This document shows, one piece after another, positions 56,763 through 64,000 of a stretch of DNA of 64,000 bases. The notes under the pieces were generated by a model, which was not told where the DNA came from, ran no database searches, and was given only the letters and a program-made list of their open reading frames with translations. A program made the translations under genes and the position numbers. Position 1 is the stretch's first letter, and each line of letters starts with the position of its first letter. Origin of the DNA: Piezodorus guildinii (Eukaryota; Arthropoda; Insecta; Hemiptera; Pentatomidae); NCBI GenBank assembly GCA_023052935.1, contig CM041292.1:138150951-138214950 (forward strand), read 5' to 3'.

Positions 56763-57672
56763 TTTTTATTTTCACTTACCTATATATGAAATATATAGTA
56801 AGGGAAAGTATTGAGATCGTGAAAATTTTCGAATTCCAGTTTTCACAGGAAATACACGTTTTAGGGTCCCCTCAGCCCAAATGAATGAAAACCAAGTCCC
56901 GCAAAAAAGGTCTGTGTGTGTGGTAAATCTAACACGAAAACTAAAAGTCGTACGATACTGAAATTTCATATTTAAGACAACTATATGCCCGAGATGTTAC
57001 AGCAACTTTTTCATCAAAATGAGATTATTAGAAGAGCTACTATATACCATGCATTTAGCACCTTTTTACGTTTTTCTCAAAAACAGCTCTAATGATTTTT
57101 ATTAAACTCGCTATATCGATGTAAAATTTAGTTGGCTTTAATGTTTCATTCTGATTGAAATAGTCTGACAGGGCTTATATGCCGATATTGTATATTTTCT
57201 TCCTCTAAAGTAACTTTAATTGTGAAGAATCTATAAATATAACTATGCCATTTATTTAGTACTGATGAAAAACGAATAATATATAATTTGAACGAATATA
57301 CAACTAAAGAAGAAAAGTGCGAACATATTTTTAAAAGAAATTTTGGTGTTTTTTAACATAAAAACAGTGGTATAAACTATTAATTAACGGTGTAATATAC
57401 CGTTGGAAAGTTAAAGATTTTAGAAAAATTATGCATTTAGCTTATGTAAAACCTAGTTGAGAGGGATGAAAAGCCGATAAAACTAAATGGTTGTCATAGA
57501 TAATAATATAATAGATTATTTATTAAAACACATGTTTCTGTTGGAATTCAATGTAATTATTTCTTTCACAATTTATTTTTGTCTCTAAGGTAATTGAAAA
57601 TTTTTAAAAACTATTTAAATTGATTTTAACAACATAGGTAAGTAAAAATTGTGTGTTGCGCGTACCAGATTT
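56763..57672 (+). repeat. Rep-A copy, complete
   Basis: From TTTTCACTTACCTATATATG, then AAATATATAGTAAGGGAAAG, to AACAACATAGGTAAGTAAAA, ATTGTGTGTTGCGCGTACCA. About 910 bp; the left border is T-rich and so is the right (GATTTTTC). Good second type copy. Confidence 0.9.
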
Positions 57673-58064
57673 TTCTTTTTAATATAGGTCATGTGATTTT
57701 AATAATAAATTTGCAATCGTTCAGAATATAAGGTGATAGAGAACAGGAAATGTTTGGAGCAGGCTTGAATAGAAATCAGACTTAATGGAATCTGGAAAGT
57801 AATTTCAAAAGAGACTCCACTTGTAAAGTTTTCAAATAAAGATGTTCTGATTAAAGAGGGTGTGTAGGAGTCCGAGAGCCTAGATCAAGATACAAAGGAA
57901 TCTCATAGATTAGCCTTGTTTCTAACATTCCTGTATTAAATAAAAGATTTAGTGTGTGTAATAGTTTCAAAACCTGTTTGGATGCCTTAATATCACCTTA
58001 AATGAAAGTTATTGTTGATAAATTATCAATATTTAATTTTATTGTAGTTTTTGGTTTATTTATT
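57673..58064. other. Non-coding stretch
   Basis: Nothing recognised. Confidence 0.4.
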
Positions 58065-58421
58065 TCAATAATGAACCTTTTTAATCGAGCAAGACAAAAA
58101 AACAATTGAACCTCTCAACATTTGAGGTGCTCCGTTTGAGATGCGTATTGCCCGAACAAAGGATAATAATCAAATTGTACGTATTTAGGAATATACAATT
58201 TTAACCAAAAAAATAATCATTGAAATCGGTCAAAATATGGCGGTTTGTTCTGAGCAGTTCTGATCGCCAATTTTCCTTAAATGTAAATTGAAAGTTTGGC
58301 TGGTTCGTCTTTCAGATATAAAAATTGTAATATAATAAATAGTATTACATAGTACTATTAGAAAAATAATGAAATAATAAACAATTATGTAATAGATTTA
58401 TTTCGTTTTCACAAGAACAGT
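58065..58421 (+). repeat. Rep-C copy
   Basis: AATGAACCTTTTTAATCGAG, TTTGAGATGCGTATTGCCC and GAAATAATAAACAATTATGT match the other two Rep-C copies. It abuts the next Rep-A. Confidence 0.6.
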
Positions 58422-59078
58422 CTTTTACCTATATATGAAATATATAATAAGGGAATGTATTGCGAACGGGAAAATTTTCGGATTCCAGTTTTAAACGGAA
58501 ATACACGTTTGAGTCCAAATAACAGAAGTCCCGAATAAAGGTCTGTGTGTGTGTCTGTATGTGGTAAGTCTAGCTCAAAAATTAAAAGTCGTACGAAACT
58601 GAAATTTCATATTTGAGACAACTATATGCCCGAGAAATTACACCAACCATTTCATCAAAATCAGTTAACCATATGAACCACTTTATACTGTGCATTTTGG
58701 ACCTTTTTACGATTATCTCAAAAACGGCTCTAACGATTTTGATTAAACTCGCTATATTGATGTAAAATTGGATGGGCTTTAAAATCTTGTGGGGATCATT
58801 CTAATTAAAATAGTCTGACAGGGCTTAAATGTCGATATTTTAAAATCTCTTCCTCTGAAGTACCTTTAATTTTTTTATATTTTATGAAATTAACCAAATT
58901 ACTGAATAGCAATTTAATATAGCTTTGTCATTTAATCTAAAGCACGTGTTTCTAACGAAAATTAATACACTTTTCATTAAAATCAACTTAAAATATTTTT
59001 CAAATTGAAGTTCATTTAATAGTTTTTGAACAGCCGAAGTAAATGAAAGTCTTGTGGTGTCCGTACCAAATTTGTTTA
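58422..59078 (+). repeat. Rep-A copy with internal deletion
   Basis: Left end TTACCTATATATGAAATATA, AAGGGAATGTATTGCGAACG. The middle is intact to GTCTGACAGGGCTTAAATG, then sequence is missing and the right end CGAAGTAAATGAAAGTCTTG, TGGTGTCCGTACCA closes it. Confidence 0.82.
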
Positions 59079-59502
59079 TTACCATTATACCATGAACCAC
59101 TGCGGTCAAACATAGACATGCTTTTCACCGTGAGATACGCAATACACACCGGCCAATGTACTTTGCAAATCTCATCATATTGTAAATATCATCCACACCT
59201 TAAAGCTTAGTTGTTTTTTACGGTCATAGCCAAAGTGAAAGTTCCGTAATCTATATAGTGCCACTGTGTCATTTAATTTTCGATTTTCTCACAATCCTTC
59301 AATTTGAAGAGAAGGCAAGAAACGAACGTCTGTTATTTTAGAATCATTCATTTCAAGGTTCTAATTAGAAAGGTTTTCTTCGCTTACTTGAGCTTCCAAT
59401 TCAGCTCGAACTTCCTGAAATTTGTCATTTATTTCTCTGAAGCTGTCATAATAGAAAGTTATTTCCTTTTAAGTTAACCTATTTTTATTCAGTGATTCTA
59501 CA
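59079..59502. other. Non-coding stretch
   Basis: Nothing recognised. Confidence 0.4.
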
Positions 59503-59657
59503 CAATAGGGGTACTCACTACGTTTGCTATAGCATGCTATTTGTGTTATTTTGCTAAGCCCGTCGAGTTTCTACAGTTATTTCCTGTATAAAATTGATGG
59601 GTTTAGCACAATAGCTCAAATAGCATGCTATAGCAAACGTAGTGAGTACCTCTATTG
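59503..59657. mobile_element. MITE-like foldback
   Basis: Arms 59503-59543 and 59617-59657 are 41-nt inverted repeats with one mismatch (AGGGGTAC against AGAGGTAC). The core is GGTACTCACTACGTTTGC, TATAGCATGCTATTTG. TA lies just outside GGGG at the left and CCTC at the right, consistent with a TA-targeting element. No coding capacity. Confidence 0.85.
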
Positions 59658-59734
59658 TCTCAATGAGGATAGTAATAACAGTGCTTTGGGAATACATACA
59701 TGCAGTATATTTAGAGAGAAATAAAAACCTCTAA

Positions 59735-59800
59735 AACCCATGAAGGGTCTTGAATTTTATACAGTACATATAGTGATTCGTACTGTTACTAAGACAACAG
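59735..59800 (-). repeat. SINE-2 fragment
   Basis: AAACCCATGAAGGGTCTTGA, ACAGTACATATAGTGATTCG, TACTGTTACTAAGAC align with 45907-45968. Only the 3' part of SINE-2 is present. Confidence 0.6.
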
Positions 59801-60848
59801 AAGCTATAGCATATCATGAATTATTTGGTGGTTATCAGTTTTGGTTACTTAACAAATACATCTGTTTTTATAAATAAAAAACAACTAATAAGGTGGCTAT
59901 TTATTTATTTCTGACTCATCATCTTAAAGTTCAGAATTTTTTCAAACAAAAAATCAACCATGATTACAACATCATTAGGAAATAAATTAATTTTATACGC
60001 TTAAACTTTTATAAAATTTTATGTTAGTTCGACTCGTGATGACCTATTCTGTAAAGGTGACGTTTACCGCGAGATCATATCTCATCCAAGTCATGAATAA
60101 TTAATAAACTGGGTGAATGGACCCACTCAAAAGATTAGTGGCTGTGGGGACAGCGTAATGAAGATAATAGCTGGTCGGAAAATGGTCTTGTAAAAATTTA
60201 TAGCTTTCCCTATCTTTCAACTTTGTCCGCTGTGAAAAGATTATGAATCAAGTAAAGTATTGATTAAAAAAATATAGTTTTCAATCATTTTTGCTACTGA
60301 AGAAATTCTAAATAAGTTTTAATTAATTTTCAATCTGTCGTTTATGGTATATCGACAATAATGTTTTGTCAGATCGAATAAAATGCAATTCCCTTCTTTT
60401 ATGACTTCCGTATAGTTCAATTCTTATTATTTAGTGGGCCTCAGCACATGTGCATGACTAGGGAGGATTTTAGTAAATATTATCAATTAATAACTTGAGG
60501 AACAGAAATACACATTCTGCGCTATGTTATTTTACTTAAAACTATCAGGCTTCATCAAAGCATTAACAGCTGATGAGTGTTAGCCCTGTGTTTTGAAACA
60601 AGGTTCCCAAAATGTACTTATAATTCTAACGTTACTTTCGTTTCAAATGCGTATCATCTCGTGAGCAAATAAAAAGATTTTTTTTGACACATTGATTGAA
60701 ATTATTATCCCCAACACCTGAAGTGATTTAGTAATAGTTCTACTAACTCATCCAAACAATTTATGAACTTCAAAGAAACCTATAATGTGATGTTAGCGAA
60801 TTAAAAAAGAAAATAGAATAATATACGTACTAATACATATATTAACCA
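59801..60848. other. AT-rich non-coding stretch
   Basis: No gene or family recognised. Confidence 0.4.
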
Positions 60849-60925
60849 CTAGCTGTTTCCCGCGACTTCGTCTGCGTCAATTTCTGTTATTATGATCGCG
60901 ATTAAGAAGTTTTTAAAAGAATATA

Positions 60926-62154
60926 TTGGGTTGTCGGAAAAATTCGTAGAGAAATATGGACAAAAATTAAAATTGATGAAAAGCTTGAAATTTATTTATT
61001 ATTCTAAAAATAGTTACCATCGGCTTAGAAGGTCCTTTATCTCGTTTTTCCAAAAATCCCTGTCCTTACTCTTGAAAAACAATAAAAGGTCCGTTTTGAC
61101 GTCATCTTCTGAAGAGTAGGATTTCCGTTGTAGAAAAATTTCGAGGGAACGGAAAAAATGGAGAATCAAAGGAGCGATGTCAGGAGAATGTGGCGGCTGA
61201 GGTAAAACCTCCCATCTGAAGCTTAATAACTTTTGCCGAGTCCTTAAAAACACATGGGGCCTAGCGTTGTCTTGGTGGAATATCACTCCTTTTCGATTTG
61301 CCAACTCTGGCCGTTTCTCTTCAATTGCTGGCTTCAATCGATCTAACTGGGCGCAGTAAAAGTACGTATGTATAGTTTGATTTTGTGATAGGAGCTCAAA
61401 ATGTATGGGTCCCTTCCAATCCCACCAAATACTGAGCGTCACCTTTCTTGGATGCTAGCCGGCCTTTGGTGTTGCGAGCGGCGTCGTTTCCAGGCAACCC
61501 CCAAGATTTTTTTCGGCTGGTATTGAAGTAGAGAATCCATTTTTCGTCGCCAGTCACAAATCGTTTCGAAAATGGATCCTATTCTTTTTCTTTTTTTTTT
61601 CAGCAGCAAAGCACAACATGAAATCCTTTCAATAAAGTTCCTTTCACTGAGCTCATGGGGAACCCAAACGTCGTAATGACAGACGTACCCGGCCTTCTTC
61701 AGATGATCAAAACCGTCGATTTGCAGGCTCTTAACTCGGCAGCTATCTCACGGACTGCAATTCGTAGATTGTTTGCGATGGCCGTCATAATATCATCGAT
61801 GTCAAGAGTTGACTCCGGCCAAATTGATATCTCCTGATCCAAACCGCGAAAACCACTTCAGAACCGTGATATCAGTAATCCACGGAACGAATCTTTCTCG
61901 CAGTTTGGGATGCGTTTTCCTAGTTTTAAAAAAGAACGTAACATGCCGAAAATGAAATGAATCGTCATTCATTTTGGTTAGCAATAAACTACACTACTGA
62001 GCTTTAATAAAGACGAATCCAGTGTGTAAACATAGTTACTTTCATGAGAATTAAAGGCATATAAATAAACATTAGCTTTGTGATTCATTTTTAGTAGAAA
62101 AAATAAAAAGTAAATTTTATTTTAAAAATCTCTATAAACTTTTCGGAAAACCAA
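60926..62154 (-). mobile_element. mariner-family DNA transposon, inactive
   Basis: Ends are TTGGGTTGTCGGAAAAATTC at 60926 and, reading inward on the other strand, TTGGTTTTCCGAAAAGTTTA from 62154. Both share the TTGG...CGAAAA-type TIR. TA duplications sit at 60924-60925 and 62155-62156. The 1229-bp length fits mariner. The Helitron copy at 29063 retains the uninserted sequence around AATATATTTTTAAG. The transposase is annotated separately. Confidence 0.92.
61010..61984 (-). pseudogene. mariner transposase
   Basis: Broken frames on the minus strand. The N-terminal part is MLTKMNDDSFHFRHV...WFSRFGSGDINLAGVN (61802-61984; HTH region). Then RFVTGDEKWILYFNT (first catalytic Asp), FHQDNARPHVFLRTRQ (second Asp) and VLPQPPHSPDIAPLILHFF. 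In active DD34D enzymes the last motif is SPDLAPSDYHLF; here the third Asp position is Ile. At least one frameshift and stops follow. 61014-61442 is the longest remaining frame. Cut-and-paste activity is lost on sequence grounds. Confidence 0.92.
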
Positions 62155-62163
62155 TATTTTAAA

Positions 62164-62400
62164 CTATTCCTGCGTAAATGATATTTTTAGTTTATTTTCT
62201 TGTGGTAGAAGAACAAACCGATTTTCTCCGCAACCCAATCTTGAGAATGCGACATATATGTAGCCATGGGAAAAGCAGTCTTGACGTAAATCGATTCCTA
62301 CGCGTTTAAATGTTGATTCATTAATTGTTACGGTAAAAGATAAGTTTACGGTTAATTGAATTATTTTAAAATTAAAAGGTAAATCATTTTGAATCATTAG
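62164..62400 (-). pseudogene. Helitron helicase (Pif1-like) C-terminal fragment
   Basis: The minus strand reads FNFKIIQLTVNLSFTVTINE, STFKRVGIDLRQDCFSHGYI and YVAFSRLGCGENRFVLLP. This matches 'LSFALTINKAQGQTLKRVGIDLR..CFSHGQLYVALSRV....L.VL' of Pif1-type helicases. The QGQ residues between INE and TFKR are missing. It is the last part of the Rep/helicase protein, kept next to the 3' end. The same frame is decayed in the 29063-29608 copy. Confidence 0.85.
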
Positions 62401-62566
62401 GATGCGAGGTTAATTTTCCCCGTTTTTATATAGTATAGCCTATAAGCTTCCTCGATAAATGGACTATCCAACACAAAAAGAATTTTTCAATTCGAACCAA
62501 TAGTTTTTGAGATTAGCGCGTTTAAACGAACAAACAAACTCTTCAGCTTTATAATAGTAGTATAGA

Positions 62567-62892
62567 TGAATAACCATATGTTTTTAGGGATATGATCAGT
62601 TCCATGGAAGAATACCGTTGAGTCACAAACTGCTGTACAACTTCTACATTTTGCTAATGCTGCACTTATTTAAACTTCATTTAATTATTTTACTTATTTT
62701 TATCAGTTTCTCCAAATTTATTTTAGATTTTAGACTTGTATATTACAAATCATTTAAAATAAATTATTGAAAATGTAATAATATGATTCGAATAGTTGAA
62801 GAAAGATACACTTCTCTTTGATTAATAAATACCATACCTTAAAAACGGAAAATACTATTCCGATTCTTGATGATCATAAGATTTTTATCAAA
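62567..62892. other. AT-rich non-coding stretch
   Basis: Nothing recognised. Confidence 0.4.
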
Positions 62893-63165
62893 TTTATGGG
62901 TCGCCTGTGGTGTATTGGCTTGCATAAACAGCCTTCTACGCTCATGGTCATGGGCTCTATCCTGGTAGGGGGCTCTGGGAATTTTTTAATATGAGAAAAA
63001 ATCCTAAGTAATGCCATCCCTAGTAGAGGATGTAAAAAGGATGTATTCAAGCTGTGTGATAGATATAGTAGGTATTCCGATCCTACCACAACCTGGATAT
63101 GGAAATTTAGGACTCCTATTTTAGCATCAGTCACATTAGTCACCGCTGCAGGTTAAATGAATAAT
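62893..63165 (+). mobile_element. SINE-1 copy, diverged
   Basis: TATGGGTCGCCTGTGGTGTA and ATTGGCTTGCATAAACAGCC cover the tRNA-like head (B box decayed to CATGGGCTCTATCC). The body keeps GAATTTTTTAATATGAG, AAAAATCCTAAGTAATGCC, CCTACCACAACCTGGATATG and AATTTAGGACTCC of the 13075-13362 copy. The tail is TTAAATGAATAATCAATC. Confidence 0.8.
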
Positions 63166-63744
63166 CAATCTATCGAATACACGACTTACTTTAATGTTTT
63201 TTTTTTCAAATTAATTTGGATTAATTAGGGTGAAAACAAGATTAAGTTATCTTTTTTCTCGTTTGAATTATCTTGAGCTATGTACTAATATTAGATTAAT
63301 TTAATAACATCGAAAATCAAACGTTTTATCTAATTAATCATCATTGAGGTAAATAGATATGACATTTGAAGTTGAAAATTACAGAATCAGAGCCTAATCA
63401 AGGATTAGATTGAGGCTAGAATGGGTTGCGTATTTGCCGAGGAAGGAATGCAGCTTAATAACTATGCTGGTCCATCTACCCTCCCTCCACTTCATCAGCC
63501 CAGCTATGGATTCCGTACAAGCCACAAATTGTGACCCCTTTGTTTTCACAATACTTGTACACGATTCACCCAAAAATAAAGATTCTGTATCATATTTTAA
63601 CATAGAATTTCAGATTAGGATTTCACCCCAAATTGTTATTCGAGTTAAGTCGAGATCTAATCAGAGCATACATTGTTTAATACCTTACCATCTTGTTAAC
63701 ATAACTATGTTCACAAAAAAAAAATGCTTCTATTGTATTGTATA
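63166..63744. other. Non-coding stretch
   Basis: Frames at 63394-63603 (minus) and 63410-63745 (plus) overlap on opposite strands and show no domain. Neither is supported. Confidence 0.4.
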
Positions 63745-64000
63745 AAATGTTACGTAAAATAATGACAGAATTGTGTGCCCTATTCGCCACATTACATTAC
63801 CTTTTACAACTTTAAAACAATATATTTTCTTAAATCCTCAGCTTCCCAACGGTATATAATACATATTTCTTACTATTCTTAGGTTCGGAAAGAAACTTAA
63901 GTAGAAATATACTTTTCGAATTGTTTCCTCTAGGTGGTTATCGAATTCGTTCAACTTTCAATTGATTAATTGTTTTTGAGGAAAAGTGTAAAATGTGGTA
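63745..64000 (-). repeat. Rep-A copy, running off the window
   Basis: GTGCCCTATTCGCCACATTA, CTCAGCTTCCCAACGGTATA, TTACTATTCTTAGGTTCGG and TCTAGGTGGTTATCGAATTC follow the right-half order of the family. Cut by the window edge. Confidence 0.7.

Larger units (their letters stand above)
60849..62566 (-). mobile_element. Helitron derivative carrying a mariner insertion
   Basis: The minus strand starts TCTATACTACTATTATAAAG at 62566 and ends CAGCTAG at 60849. A hairpin (CGC-A-GAC / GTCGCG around GAA, 60861-60876) lies about 12 nt before CTAG, as expected for Helitron 3' ends. The flanking bases are A (5') and T (3'), the AT target rule of the class. Without the 1231 bp of mariner plus TA it would be about 490 bp, too short for a Rep/helicase gene. 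A remnant of the helicase C-terminus remains, so it descends from an autonomous element by internal deletion. Confidence 0.9.

Noticed and set aside
63394..63745. Overlapping frames on both strands
   Set aside because: Opposite-strand shadows without motifs or conservation.

Overview
This window is insect (at least arthropod) nuclear DNA. It is AT-rich, holds no operons or densely packed genes, and is dominated by transposable elements. The only host coding sequence I can support is one 145-bp exon at 28474-28618 on the + strand. It encodes the first half of an immunoglobulin domain that strongly resembles Dscam-family cell-adhesion receptors. If so, most of the window is intron of a very long Dscam-like gene. 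No rRNA, functional tRNA, CRISPR array or second host gene was recognised.

Mobile elements make up most of the rest. The key element is a full-length Jockey-clade non-LTR retrotransposon (Jockey-A, 38430-43251, +) with two intact ORFs: a gag-like zinc-knuckle ORF1 and an endonuclease/reverse transcriptase ORF2. It carries a poly(A) tail and a 12-bp target-site duplication. Two damaged relatives lie at 16576-20133 and 51913-53683. Fragments of at least five other LINE-type lineages are scattered through the window: Jockey-B (1-720, 30840-31545, 44640-44805, 48057-49105, 49135-50620), Jockey-D (5690-6165, 36530-37085), an RT-tail family E (4490-4960, 36170-36480), an F family (25570-26383, 51645-54420) and pieces with an RNase H-tail zinc motif (13623-13830, 14165-14470). 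An endonuclease remnant also lies at 20360-21000.

A nameless family, called Rep-A here, appears about twenty times in both orientations (about 0.85-0.9 kb when complete, for example 10603-11492 and 56763-57672). It has short inverted end motifs, an AT-rich palindrome, a GT microsatellite and no convincing ORF. It is also the usual landing site: Jockey-A, a tRNA-derived SINE and a truncated LINE have inserted into copies of it. One copy carries an exact 573-bp tandem duplication.

DNA transposons include two short minus-strand Helitron derivatives (29063-29608 and 60849-62566), both keeping ends and remnants of the helicase C-terminus. The second is split by a dead mariner (60926-62154) with TA target duplications, and the first serves as its empty-site control. 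Foldback elements lie at 5168-5650, 35137-35258 and 59503-59657. The first two share a hammerhead-ribozyme-like core in their loops although their arms are unrelated, which is the least explained structure in the window.

The insertions allow relative dating. Rep-A is older than Jockey-A and SINE-1. LINE-F is older than the Jockey-A copy at 51.9 kb. Helitron is older than mariner. Family names Rep-A, Rep-C, Rep-D, SINE-1/2/3, Jockey-A/B/D and LINE-E/F are local labels only.
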